From NCBI GenBank assembly GCA_002104935.1, contig MCGT01000010.1:620001-684000 (forward strand): a DNA stretch of 64,000 nt, written 5' to 3'. Below are positions 48,451-60,816 of the stretch, one piece after another; positions within the stretch are counted from its first letter, which is position 1, and every line of letters begins with the position of its first letter. The stretch comes from Hesseltinella vesiculosa (lineage: Eukaryota > Mucoromycota > Mucoromycetes > Mucorales > Cunninghamellaceae). Below the pieces are notes generated by a model that was not told where the DNA came from, did not search any database, and was given only the letters and a program-made list of their open reading frames with translations. Made by a program: the position numbers and the translations under genes.

Positions 48451-49294
48451 ATTCACAACTGAAAAAAAACGCAGAGAAATCATACCAGCGTCAGAAAAAA
48501 ACTAAGAAATTTCTTAGTTTTTTTCTTACCCTACAAAGATTTTTGGTCCTGCGTCCGACCTAACCCTGCTTAGTTTTTTCTTACGCTGCTCAGAATATAT
48601 TATATTATATAAGCTGGTGACCCTAGTTGAATACCAATTATGTACAATTACATTTTATATCGTTGCTTATTATTAAAATCCAGGCTATACTAGGCGTTAA
48701 CATGTTTCAATGTTGTTTTACGGCAACGTAGTAGTAGGAGAAGGTCTTGTAATGATGTCCAGGGCACAGTGCTTTGACCCAAGGGAGTAGCTCTTGAAGA
48801 TTTCTACTATAAAATAAAACGATATGAAATACAACCCCAATCATGAGCTACATCTTACCAAGTTTAAGAGCATAATTTACCAAGGATAAGGTGCTCTTTG
48901 CAGCGGCACCACCCTCACGAGCTGTCGCCGAGTCATGTTGAATGAAGCACCTAGGTTACAAGTCTTGCCAACTGGTTCGGCGCAACGTCGTCATCAGAAC
49001 GTGTGCATTCAAACCCGTTCGCTTCTTTAAACACCAAGGGCTTCAATTCGCAGCGGGACTCTGTCAATGCCATCATCAGGAAATCGTCTTGCCATGACGG
49101 CCATCATCAGGCCAGGGAGTGGGGTGAAAGAGCAATGGGATCTAAAAAAAATAATGAAGATGAAAGAAAAAGGACTGCGAAAAGATCGAGCTTTTGGAGA
49201 GTTCGTATGCCTTCATTCTGTTTCTTGTTGGGCTGAGAGGACGATGGATATGAACCTTGGCAGTAGCATCAGGAAGGTTTCTTGATGTGGTAGT

Positions 49295-50763
49295 CTAGGG
49301 CCATGGGCTATTGCAAGATGATGAAGGAGAAGCAAAAAGAAAAAATCCAGCAGCTATTTCTTGTCTTGATCTCGGCCGGAAGGTACCTGAGGAAGCTGGC
49401 ACATACGATGCTGAGCCTACCCGCGTTGCTGGGACAATGCATATCCGACAGGGATACAGAGACAGATGACCAAGATGATCAAGTAGGTCTGCAGCGGCCA
49501 AGGTATCTCCGGTTGCAAGCAAACAGTGTGCCTTGAACAGGATGACACGATCAATGGTCAGGACACGCATGCCATATTCAAGTTGTACGAGGTCGTTAAC
49601 AATGGGGTCCAGCAACATACTGAGCATGAGCCGCGACCGTTTGCCGTTGGAGGCAAATGGAAGGACTGCAACAGGAACTATGTGCTCTAGGTGGTGACGA
49701 AGGGCCAGGTCGAAAGCAAAAATGATCATCAGCACCATTGTCATTTTGTCCGCGCGGTATACTTTTTTGGAGGCATTGAAGTCATCGATAAATAGAGCGA
49801 TTGCCACATCAGTGCTGTCATCTGCAAATGCGACCCCTGAACTTTTCAAATTCGTAAAGCAGTTTCCATCAAACACATCTTCATATTGGGCTGTGCCTAC
49901 TAAATTAAAGAGTCAGTTGACAAAAAAAAAATTAAAGAGAGCGGGGGATCGGTCTAGAGCACGGCCAAATTTACCTTGATTCGTAGAAGGATGTATCTTT
50001 TGCAGAAGAGACCGGGTGCTATCATTAGCGAGGAGGGCAGCCAAGTGACGGGACGGAAGTTGGTATTCCACAGTCAGCAAAGGGTTGTTGCTGCTGTTGG
50101 TGACGGCTGTACTGGTGCCACATTGGGGATTCACACAACGGCTCGTTTCAGTGGGTTCATATGGAGTCAGACAAGATGGGCAATAGCTCTTGATAAAAGG
50201 AGAGGGGTACAAGTGTCCAAGCTTCTTGAATGCTCGGTGAAAGGATACTGGAAGATCATCGTCAGAGGCATGCGGATAAATCGATTTCAGATCATCAAAT
50301 GCCGATTTTGTGAAGCCGTGTTTGTTCGCAATTTCAACCAGGCTAAGAATACAGTATAGTTATCTGAAGGGGAACATCGGTAGGCCCTTTGGCATGCCAT
50401 GACATCACGCAGATCAATGATGTTGGTGTACTGGTTTTGTAGGACAGGATACGAAGGGGAAGGGGACAGCCTGACGTCAAGATCGCTTGGCTCTAGTTCA
50501 AAGTGACGCACGGGTGGTGATTTGCTTTCTGCTCTTGGATGATAACTTGCTGTTGCAATTGCCTGCTGGAGAGGTGGCAATTCGATGACTGGAACGTCCA
50601 TTGTTGACTGTTGGTGGTCGGGTAGCTGGACAGTTCGGATCAATGGTGCCCCGCTTTGTATGAGCGATGTTATCGTTTGTAGCCGACAGTATTTTTTGTG
50701 CCGATTGAATTGTCTTTTGCTTCTAAATGCCTTGCCACAAGTACATGTTTTGTAGTAAACCAT
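49295..50763 (-). pseudogene. Tnp2/Plavaka-like transposase, incomplete
   Basis: Minus strand, spliced pieces: a C2H2-type start (CTCGKAFRSKRQFNRHKKYC, 50757 downward); a section with LVEIANKHGFTKSAFDDL; a zinc-ribbon-like YCPSCLTPYEPTETSRCVNPQC; then, after an intron with GTAAAT...TTTAG ends (about 49978-49900), YEDVFDGNCF, DVAIALFIDDFNASKK, LLDPIVNDLVQLEYGMRVL and LYPCRICIVPA. Order and motifs fit the Tnp2 transposase domain, including an Asp-rich strand where a catalytic Asp is expected. The C-terminal half with the last catalytic acid is missing or scrambled beyond 49295, so the copy is probably inactive. Confidence 0.65.
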
Positions 50764-50959
50764 CTGAAAAAAAATATGAAGAGAAAGAGGCAGTGAGTTT
50801 TTTTTTTTTTCTTTTTTTTTTTTTTAAATGGCGATCAGGGGCCAATCCAAAGAGTGAAACTGCATTCTCGGTAGCTGGCAAGGCGGGTGAAACTGATGGT
50901 TCATTTTCAAGTGCTCGAGAAAGTAAATTAAAGTACACACGAAATAATTTTTAGTGCAT

Positions 50960-51480
50960 GTCGAGCCTTCTCATCATTTTGTACTGATATGTAAAGTTTG
51001 GGTGTGGATTTATTACGAGCAATATTCGACTCTAATTTTTGTTCAGATGGCCTGGAGGGTCCCCTGGCGAAAATGGCCGATTTTTCATTTTTTTTTTAGC
51101 TGGCGATTCGGAGGTGTCAACACGAAACTGATCAAAAGTTGGCGGGGCAGCTTTCACCAATCGATGTGATTTTTTCAGTGTCATTATCATTTACGTCTTT
51201 GCACATTTGCTCAAAATTTCACATCGATCCAATGACTTAAACATGCTGTGCAGTGTTTGTTTTTTATTTAAAAAATGAAGAAAAAAAAATCGGGTGGGCA
51301 ATTCAACCTCCGCGCAGTAGCTTACGAGAAAAATCAACTCACCCTCATTTTTTTTTTCTATCTTCTCTTTCCAACTTTTCATATTCCACATGAGCACTGA
51401 CAACGCCTTTCTTAATATTTCAGCACCCAACAATTCTGCCATCCCTCCCACCTCGTTAACCGTTCCTTAGAAGATCGATT
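50960..51480 (+). repeat. Element A copy nested inside the CACTA-like element
   Basis: Matches the core of element A at 61310-61620 and 18620-18870 (CCTGGCGAAAATGGCCGATTTTT, TTTAGCTGGCGATTCGGAGG, CTTTCACCAATCGA, then CAATTCAACCTCCGCGCAGT). Terminal repeats are not visible here, so it is a truncated copy. Confidence 0.65.
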
Positions 51481-51489
51481 TTTTAATCA

Positions 51490-52521
51490 GGGCAGTAACT
51501 CAAATATCTCAACAAAATCACCGTATTGAACGGCAACTGGAAAATTTGGCCATATTGTCCTCCAAAATCAAACTCTTGTGGGGCAGGTGGGGTCATCGGG
51601 GCTTACGGTTCATCGGCAGTTGGGAAAGCCAGCATCGCGAGGGATGCCAGGAAAGGCAATGTTAAATACAAAAAAAAAAAAAAGGGTATCACTCATCTAT
51701 TGGCACGTCTCACATCATCGGTCCTCTCATCCCATTCATCATCTTAGATTGCAATCTCCGTCTCCCCTATAAATTCTCAACTTCTATTACAACATCTCTC
51801 TTTTTCCCATCTCTCTCATTCTCGAGAATAAAAACACTACTTTTTGGTCTCACTTATTCCAAACCGTGTGTTTTTCATAGGCAGAAAGGAAAGAAGCAGC
51901 CAGGCAGCTGTTGGAACTCCAGCAGAGTGTGGACAACAGCTCGCCTGTTACGGAACAAGTGGTAGACAAATGCTATATCTGCCTACTTAACACGGCCCTC
52001 ACCCTTATCCGAGCATGGTGCCACCGCTTGCAGCTAAACTTCACTGGTCAAATGTGGAGAGAACTTGACCGTTACAAACGAGTATTATTGGCTGATGAAT
52101 TTGAAAAAGCGGTCGCATCTTTGCCCGAAACGCCGCTGCCTCAGATTTCGAAAGCAAAAGACCACATAAAGAAAAGAAATAAAAAAGAACAGCATAGCAC
52201 TTGTTAAAAAAAAAGAGTGGCAGGCACATTTAAATCTCAGTCGGCACTTCCTTTGCGAGACTCCAAGTTGACGTGGAAAAATCAGACCAAAAGCGAAGAC
52301 ATTTCATACTTCTTCTTACGTAACAAGGAAAAGTCTGATTAGCTGGCTTTCAAATATTTTAATATGACATTTCCTGCTCTGCTTAGAATTTTCCAACTTT
52401 TACGCCCCACCCTGGTCGGATTTATCTTTGCTGGGTAGGGCGACCTGACCAGAGTAAGACTTTGGTAAGAAAAATCTAATGAAAAGCTAGAAAGCTCTGG
52501 CCTGGGTAAGATTTTTCTAAT
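51490..52521. other. Right part of the CACTA-like element, no clear gene
   Basis: Contains a 98-codon frame (51911-52207) with a helical, basic C-terminal end and no recognised family, possibly the remnant of an accessory element gene, then the subterminal motif zone (about 52280-52520). Confidence 0.35.
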
Positions 52522-52662
52522 TTTCTCTGACTCTGGTATGATTTCTCTGCGTTTTTTTTCAGTGGTGAATTGTGAGCGATATATTTTTCTTTATATGGGT
52601 GGGTGGATTTTTTGAAAAAATACTTCTAAAACAGCATTGATGCCAATGTTATCCTGGCATTT

Positions 52663-52760
52663 ACTAAAACGTAGTTGAAGAAAGAGAAAACTAGAAAAAT
52701 AGGTTGTTATGACAACCTAGTATAAATATCAAATTTGGAAGCAGAGTCGTGACCATGGGA
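52663..52760 (+). repeat. Right copy of a ~100-bp direct repeat
   Basis: Partner of 47533-47635, same orientation, diverged with small indels. Confidence 0.6.
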
Positions 52761-52899
52761 AAATGAAAAAACTTAAAACATTGCCATCCCAGAATGCAGT
52801 GCGCAGGAAAAAAAAACGCGCTCAACAGATCAATAGATCTCTGATTGTGCCCGTGTTGGCCATAGGAAACTATTTACGGATGGTTTGCAGCCTGCTTAG

Positions 52900-53001
52900 T
52901 GCTGGTGGTGCCTTGGTGCTGGTGGTGCCTTGGTGCTGGTGGTGCCTTGGTGAGTGGTGCCTTGATATGACGGTGCCTTGATATGATGGTGCCTTGATAT
53001 G
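52900..53001 (+). repeat. Two adjacent minisatellites (17 bp x3 and 16 bp x3)
   Basis: Units GTGCTGGTGGTGCCTTG (three) and GTGCCTTGATATGATG (three) share a GTGCCTTG core, so the second array probably arose from the first. Confidence 0.85.
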
Positions 53002-53540
53002 ATGGTGACGAAAAAATCGTAAATGAAGGTCATCATTCTATGCTGGTTCAACGTGGCCGACGGTGTAGGCACTGGGCTACTGCCAGCCTTTGCCAACCTT
53101 GCCCGCCCACCTGCCCGATACTGATTCCCTCATATCACCCTCAATATTGCTTCTTTTTTCAAGCGCTTTGGTTCTATGGATAGCTGCGAAGGTTAGCTTT
53201 CTAACGGTGCCATTGGAAGAGCGGAAAAAATGATATTGGGATTTTTCCAGGCCAAGAGAAGAGACACTCTTCCGGAAAAAAAGAAAAAAAAAAAAAGAGA
53301 GAGAGTATTTCCGAGGCAGACATCACCTGCCTGCTTCCGACGAACCTCGACGAACTTGCCCCATTGTCCATCTCTATCCCCAAAAAACGCTTACAACAGA
53401 GGGGAACGGTGTTTATTACTATTGTAAAAAATCGATACTGAAGCAACGATAAAATAGGGAGAATGATTGGTATGAAAAAGATGAAGAAAAAGAGTATAAA
53501 TAAATATAAAAAAAACAAGAGAACGGTAAAAGAGACAAAA

Positions 53541-56500
53541 TTAAAAATGGAAGCCAGAGGTTTGTTTGGTATCAAGACCTGCTACTTCAGAATACATTTG
53601 CAGGGCACGGACAAGATGGAGCGGATCTAACTCGGCAACTTGACCAAGTTTTTCCAGGGCCGAGGCAAACCGACCAACCTTTTGAAGATACAAAGAGTTG
53701 ACAGCATTTTCGACCCGGGCTACGCAGTTTTCCATGAGCAGAACCAATTCTTCGTCAGTGGCATGTTCCATGATGTGGCGATCCATGATTTGGCCCAAAC
53801 CAGAGGGTGCGGTGCTAACAATCTGACCGTTATGACCAGCAGAGGTATATTTTGGTTGGATGGTGCTGCCAGCCATAGAGGCTGAGAGCGGATTGCCGGC
53901 TGTAAGACGCTCCAGACGAAGAGCAAGGTTGGAGAGAGCGGTGACCAGCGAGGGGTCAATTGTGCGCTTGACCGGCTTGATGGACACGGTGACGGCTGTT
54001 GAGGTTGGATGATTGGTGAGGGAGAGGCTAGGGGTTGAAGCAACGAGGAGCGAATTGAGCGCTACGTCCGTTGAGATTGAGGTCGTTGGAGGCTTGTCAA
54101 TGTCTGTGCTGTTGACATCGTTGTTGGGCGTGGGCACAGCTGGAGGAGCGGCTTCAGCCATGAGGTCACGTTTGTCAAGTTCCATGCGGGCAGCCAGTTG
54201 CTTGGGATAAACGAGACTGAGCATTTCGGGGGTTTCCAGGCCCTTGAGTCGACGTTCACCAAGTTCCATGATGTGGAAACCAAGACGTCGGAGCTGTTGC
54301 AAGTCGCGTAGGATGGGCGTTGTCGAAGGCGAGGCTCGCACAGTGTTTTCATCGAAGGTGACAATACCGGTTTGATCAGCGTCCATGCCAGGCAAGTTGC
54401 GTAGCGCAGCTACAACATCCGAGGACACGCAGATCTGGCCACCATCAGCAGCGTTGCAAATACGGCTTGCTTTGTTCACCACTGGGCCAAAATAATCCAT
54501 TCGCTTGGTAATCGGGTTACGTTCAAATACTGGCAGGCCCCAGTGGATACCCATGCGCACAGAGAGACCACGGTAGATGACGACATTGTCTTTTTCGATT
54601 TCTCGGCCATCCTCGGTATCCAGAATGCCAGTGGGCCAATCGGCTTCAAGTAGTTGCAACTGAGCCGTAAAGCACCAAAGCAATGCCGCTGTGGTGTGTT
54701 GGAAACAGACCATGAATGCATCGCCTTCTGTCTTGACTTCGTACCCACCCACTTGACGCAAAGTGCGACGCATAATATTGTCATGGGTTTTGATGGCTGC
54801 TCGCATGTTTTCGGGCTGAGTTTCCCAGAACTGAGTTGAGCTCTTGATATCAGTAAAGACAAGAGCCACTTGGTTGATAGGTGGGGGCACTTCGCGCTCC
54901 AAACGAGCAAGGGTCTGGCATACGAAGAAAAAAACATCAGCCTTGTCCATCCGCAGTTCATTATTATTATTATTATTATTATTTTTACCGAGTCTCCAGG
55001 ACCATCCTCTTTGCCTCGACGTTTGTTTTTACCAAGGAGGAGGCCATCATCCAGAGCATCTTGACGACCAGTTTGGAGGAGATTGGGGGGACGAAGAGGG
55101 TGATGACGGTGCATACGTTTATCGTGCTTGACAAAGAGATCACCGACAGCAATGACCATGACCATGAGATTGTCTTCAGCACCATAGGTTAAAGCGAAAT
55201 CGCGCAGCTTCTGGGCAGCAGCCATCATGTCGTCCTTTTCTGTGCGGGCAATATCGACTGCGGTCTGATAGGACATGCGATCCCAGAGGCCACGAGACGC
55301 CATGATCACAAATTCGTCGTTTTCGTTCAGGTCGATGGTGGAGATGTAAGGATTGGCATTGACGACAGGCATGAGGTGGAAATGGCCAAAGCTGCGTGAC
55401 ACTGCCAGCTCGCCATTGAGCAATCCAGAGTTGGTGACATAACCTCCGGCAGCGCGGATACGAGCAGTTTCGCTGGGGTTGAGTGGGATGTGTTTCTGCG
55501 TGATCTCGAATGGCTGGCCGTTGTTACGCGAGAGGATGGCTAGACTGTCGCCGACGTTTGCCACATACAGCTTCGTGCCTGACACATAGCACATGACGGC
55601 CGAGGCACCAGGGGTATCGTTATTTTCTTCGGCCATGGCGCCACCCAATTCTTTCTGCAGGGTCAAAAAGGTGCGACGCATCGCGCATACAATAGTGTCG
55701 TCATCCATGGTCTTGCGCAGCTCGTTGGTAAAATGATAATTGAGGTGGTCGTTGAGGTACTTTGTCAGTTTGCAGCCATTCTTGGCATTCTTGCGGCCGT
55801 CAAATAACCCAAATAGGCATTCGTCGTCATTGTTTCGGAAACGAGGCATCACCAAGTCCCAGGTGGAGAGATGATCACTTGGGCCCAGCCAGTCGGCTAT
55901 GCCATAGCCCATGACGTTGACTTCGGAAGGTGAGGTACGAACTCGGCGGTTGTGGAATTCTTCAGGGATAGAAATGCCCAAGATCGTAATGTCCATGAGG
56001 CCAAGCATGCGAAGGCGGGTCAGGGCGCTGAAGTCGGCCAGGTCCTTATCCTTGGGGCCAGTGGGGTCTGTATGCTGCTGCTTTTTGATTTCCAGTCGCT
56101 TGTTCCCAGACAGATTGAGATACTTCAATCCCAAGTTCCAGTTCCAGTTCCAGTCATACGGCCAGTTGGAAATGTTGTACTTGAGCAAGTTATTGCCAAC
56201 GTCCAAGACCAGGAGTTTGCGGAGCTTGCCGATTTCGGCTGGCAGGGTCTGAAGTTTGTTGCCGTTGACTGCAAGCACGCGCAGGTAGGTGAGCCTCTCG
56301 ATATCGTCAGCTGGTAGTGACGTGAGCTGATTGCCTGAGAGATAGAGCTCATACAGATGCTGGTGGCACAGAGCTTCTGGAGGGATTTCGTACAGGTCAT
56401 TAAACGAGAGGTTGAGCGTGCGTAACTCCAAAAACAGAGACAGCGGCATCCAAACGTCGTCGTCAGTAAGCCGGTTATCACCCAAATACAGCTGGCGCAA

Positions 56501-59500
56501 GGTGAGAGACAAGGGAGGTGGGTGGTTTCGAGGACTGGCAAAGAAAGAAGGCGGGTTGAAGTTGGGAGGAGGGGCATGGTCGGTTCCGACAGGCGTCATG
56601 GGCTGGGGTGGGTTTGAGGACGTGCGCTTTTTGGTGTCAGTGAATGTGAGTGGGCTTATGCCGTTGCCAGAGGCAGTTTGAACAGCGTGGAGCGTCTTAT
56701 TTGGTGGAAGCAATGAAGAAGGCGTGGCAGTTGCGTGGGCTAAACCGGTGGATGACATAGTGGCGGTGATGGAGTGGAATGACGACGAGGATGATAAGGA
56801 TGACGACGAAGATGAAGTGGTGGCAGTGGCAGACAAGGGAGGGTTAAACTGGCCGTTCGCGATAGGAATAATGCCCTGGCCAGCATTATTGGTACCCATG
56901 GGGACATGCTGGTCGTTAGCATTGATGGAAGACACCACAGCCTCGCCTTGGGGTGTCAGTGGTAAGTGTAGAGCGACACCTGGAACCGAGTATGGTTCAG
57001 GGAAGGACTCGAGCAAGTTAGACGAGCAGTTGAGCACTTGCAATGAGGGGCAAAGCCAAATTTCCTTGGGCAACGTTTTGAGGTTGTTCTTTTGTGCGTC
57101 GAGAATTTTCAGTTCAGACAGTTTGGCAATCTCCACAGGCAGGGATTCGAGTGCATTATTTTGAACAGAAAGTCGGACCAGCTTGGACAGGGCGCCTATG
57201 CTCGTGGGGATGCAGGTGAGAGTATTGCTATCCAGGACGAGATGCTCAAGCAGGTGGGCATGGACAAACAGGTCATCAGGCAAGGACGAAAGCTTGCAAT
57301 TGGACAAGTTGAGCTCTGTCAAGCGTGAAGGCACCGAAGGCGGCTCCCGGTAGAGCGCAAACTGAGTCAGATGGTTCTTGTACATCTTCAATCGACGCAG
57401 ATGTAGGAAGTCATAGTTGGCAATGCTGATGGCATTATAATCGACGGAGAGGAGCTCAAGTTTGGGCAGATGGCAGAGCACTTCCAGATCGGTGATGAAG
57501 TTTTGGCGCACATCGAGTTCTCGCAGCTCCTGCAACTTGGCAAAGCTTGGTGGTAGAGGACCATTGACGCGGTTGGCTGTGGCCGACAAGGTTTCCAGGC
57601 GGATCAAATTGCCAATTTCGTCGGGGAACATGCTGATCTTATTGAAACTGATGTCTAGAGATTCAAGGCTGACGATTTGGCAAATGACCTCGGGGAATGT
57701 GGTGAAGGAATTATTGGAGATGTAGAGACCGGTGAGGTGTGTGAAAGAGGTAAATGACGGCGGCAAAGTGTCAAGGCGGTTGTTGTAGACACGTAGAGCG
57801 CGTAAGTCGTGGATTTCATGCAAACGGGCGTGGTCTAGCTCGCGTAATCGATTTCCCGAAAGGTTCAACTGCTTGAGCGATTTGATTTTGTGGGTGGACA
57901 TTGGCACAGTGACGTAGTCGTTGTTAGTGAGGCGCAGCTGCTGTAAATTCTTGCACAATTGCACAAAATCTTCAGGGATCTCAATCATCAAATTGCGTGA
58001 TACGTCCAGGGATACAATGCGGGACGCTTGCTTGAATAAGAAGATGGGGATCGTCGGCAGATTGCGGGCTTGGAGATCAATATGGGCACCAAGATCAGCA
58101 TCATCTTGGCTGATGGTTTGGTTGATGTTGGGACCAAAGGTGAAGCGCAACAGGTACGAGTTGTCTTCTCGCCCAATGTCTTCGATCTTGTCATCCTCTG
58201 TATAACCCATTTGTTCGAGCAGTGTTTTTTGGATTTGTAGAGGCCGCTCATTTCCACCGAGCACACGCTCTGTTGGGAGGAGAGAGAGATGGGGTGAGTA
58301 TGCTGCATACGTACTTGCACATTGCAATTACCTAGATTATTGCGGCGCAGGATCAGGTTGTACTTGGTCATGTCGGGCAAAAAGAACTTGCCGGCCAGCT
58401 TCTGCATCAACTCAGAGGTGTTGGTGTTCAAAGCCACTTGCAAGGTGCCAAATGTCTCATCTGGGCGGAAGATCCGAATGCAATACTAGACAGAGAAACA
58501 AAGAGTGAGTCAGGGCACAGTTGAGCGGCAGCTTGCTACATACGTTCTTCTTCTTGGCATCCCATTTGTCTTGATCTACCATGGTATATTCATCCAAGTC
58601 GTGTGTGTCCTCGTCCACCAAGGCATTGGTTGTTAGATCGGACGTGGAGAAATTTCCAGCTGGTTGAACACCCCAACTCTCAGGAGGGGCCCAAGCTTCT
58701 ACAGAAGGAGATGGTGCCTCGGTATACTGCGAGGAATTGAAAATCAAAGAGACGGAGTTAGCCAACCTAGCTACCCTGTTTAACAAAGTATGCTTCTTAC
58801 GTGGTCGCGTAATACAGACGAAGGATGGGGCTGGACATGCTTATAATTCGGATTGACAATGCCATCCATCGTTCCAAAGTTTTGATCAACTACAATGAAA
58901 GAGATATGAGTAAAAAAAATAGAAGGAAACCATCTTGCAGAGAGAATAAATTGGCAAAACCTTACGTTCAATCTCTTTGGTATCCTTTCTCGCTCGTGTG
59001 TCATAGAAAATGCTGCCGTCTGATTTTTCACGATCCTTGGAAAGCTTTTTGCCGGATTGCTGACCAGCCGAGCGTTTACGCTCGCTGTTGGAAGAGGTGG
59101 CGGAGGCGGAAGAGGACATAGTGTTGGTGCTGAAGTACGATGGGCGGTGGACGGATGGACGGGTAAAATCATCGGGATCCAAAGGGTGGGGTGCCTGAGG
59201 TGTACGGAACATCTCTGCATCGTTAGAGCGTTTGCGAGAGTTGGAAATGCTGGACGACAGGCTAGGCGCAGCAGATGACTGGGACGAGATGGACGAATGG
59301 GTGGATTGCGGAGGAACATGATTCAGCTCGTTGCGGCCTAAAAATAGCATGGGAGAGTGAGAACGATGACTTTAGAACACTGCAGAAATAATATAAAGAG
59401 TTACTTTTTTTCTTGGAAAAACGACCGAAAATATGATGACGCTTCTTGTCCTTGACAGGTGGAGGTGCATCTAAACAAAAGAAAATGAGTCCAGTCGTGT

Positions 59501-60101
59501 CAGGTCAGTCCTCTTTATTTTTTTTTCTCACCTTGATGATCAGCAGAATTGCTTCTTGGAATGGATTTGCTGGTATAGGGTGGAGGTATATGAGAAGCAC
59601 CGATTTGCCTTCCACCTCTTGGAAAAGGTACAGGATCATATTTTTTGTCAGGCTGTGGCGTCTCTTGGAAAGAGACAGTGGGGTGTGGTGTAGCCAAATC
59701 AAAGGAACGACGGCGAGTTGTAGGCGAAGGTTTGGAAGTAGGCGTATGGATAGAGGCGGACGAGCTAGTGTCCATGGCAGGAATGCTACTCGTAGAGGAA
59801 TTACGAGCATGATGACGTCGTTGAACAGTGGAAGTGGAGACTGTTTGCGTAGGTCTTGGTGTATTCAAATGCAATGGTGAGCCAGCTAAATAAATAAATA
59901 AAAAAAGTGTAAGGATGGAGGTTCAGCTGAAACGAGGATTGCTCATCATCTATTTTTTTTTTGTTATTTTTTTTTTTTGTTACCTCTCGATGAGTCCTGC
60001 GAATGATGGCCAAAGACGCGGTTGAAGAAGGAGTCTTGTGCATGCTTATTGTCCAGAGGAAGCGATGGTGACTTGGTAACGGTTGTCTGGTCCAAAGTCA
60101 T
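53541..60101 (-). CDS. CYR1: Adenylate cyclase (RA, LRR, PP2C-like and catalytic domains)
   Basis: Nine exons: 60101-59984, 59885-59532, 59470-59405, 59337-58966, 58889-58801, 58726-58544, 58485-58332, 58269-54989 and 54914-53541. They encode 1996 aa with all phases consistent. A Ser/Pro-rich N-terminal region of about 390 residues leads to a Ras-association domain (about 394-490: YCIRIFRPDETFGTLQV). Leucine-rich repeats follow (about 510-865), then a Ser/Thr linker, more LRRs (about 1025-1170), a PP2C-like domain (about 1225-1490) and the class III cyclase domain (about 1555-1760: VFTDIKSSTQFWE, GGYEVKTEGDAFMV, DYFGPVVNKASRI). The helical C terminus may bind CAP/Srv2 as in yeast. It makes cAMP for PKA control of growth and morphology. 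Metal-binding Asp residues of the cyclase are present; those of the PP2C region are partly lost. Intron 8 carries an ATT triplet run. Confidence 0.95.
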
Positions 60102-60816
60102 GCTGGACTGATAACAATAAGGAGTGGACTAACAAAATAAAAAATATAAAGAGAGATGATGCACGCCAACGAATAAAAATAGCAACAAAAAAAAGACAAT
60201 AAATTATCAATAATGCAACTACAATCAAAAGGGTAAGAGGAAGTACTTTTTTATGAAAAGGCTATCAAACAGTAGCCACAGTCAATAGAATGCGAATTAT
60301 AATAAAAAATAACGACAACAATAAGAGAAAGGAGAAAACAAAGAAGAAAAAAAAGCTTAAAAAAGGGGGATCAGCAACAAATCCAACATGGAAGCATTTA
60401 AAATACCGCCAATGTCTATTCTTCCAGTGATGGCGAAAGTATTCAAAATGGCATGCCATTGGACATGACAAAATTCCGCCTCAAGTCACCAGCGTTCCTA
60501 TCATCACATCCACAGCTCCACTATGAAGACTTGCCCCAAGCTCCCTCTCCTGGGAAACTTTCCTTTTTTACAAAGTATAAGCAGGAGAGAATACTGTGCA
60601 CAATGCGAAACGCAAAAACAAAGGCAAAAGCTAAAGAGCTGGGGCACACGAGACGACAGGCTTGGGGAATTGGGTGGGATTCAAAGGTAAACGGCCGCTG
60701 GTGATAAAAGAAAGTGACGGGCAATGGCAAACCTATTGGAAACAGCAGAAATATCTCGGTCTTGTGCGGCCCGGCGCATGGAGGCTAGTCACTCTTCTGC
60801 CCCCAACACTGGAGTT
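60102..60816. promoter_or_regulatory. Adenylate cyclase upstream region
   Basis: A/T-rich leader sequence next to the start codon, then ordinary intergenic sequence. No gene recognised. Confidence 0.35.

Larger units (their letters stand above)
48451..52570. mobile_element. 4.1-kb DNA transposon with ~49-bp TIRs (CACTA/Plavaka-like)
   Basis: Left arm 48451-48499 and right arm 52522-52570 are reverse complements over about 49 bp with three or so mismatches, starting ATTCACNACTGAAAAAAAAC. If the true end is at 52564 the right terminus reads CACTG inward, like CACTA elements; the left has AACTG there. Just inside both arms are repeated AAGAAAAATCTTAC-like motifs in both directions, as subterminal transposase-binding repeats would be. 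Between the arms lie a Tnp2-like transposase fragment and a nested repeat. A matching target duplication was not found. Confidence 0.68.
52571..53540. other. Region between the transposon island and adenylate cyclase
   Basis: Holds the right direct repeat (52663-52760), two short minisatellites (52900-53001) and, near 53412-53417, a TTTATT that may be the minus-strand poly(A) signal of the cyclase gene. No gene seen. Confidence 0.4.

Noticed and set aside
54476..54988. The long adenylate cyclase frame stays open past 54989, through the ATT-repeat intron and further in a different phase.
   Set aside because: The read-through peptide loses all cyclase features; splicing 54989 to 54914 restores the catalytic domain in phase.
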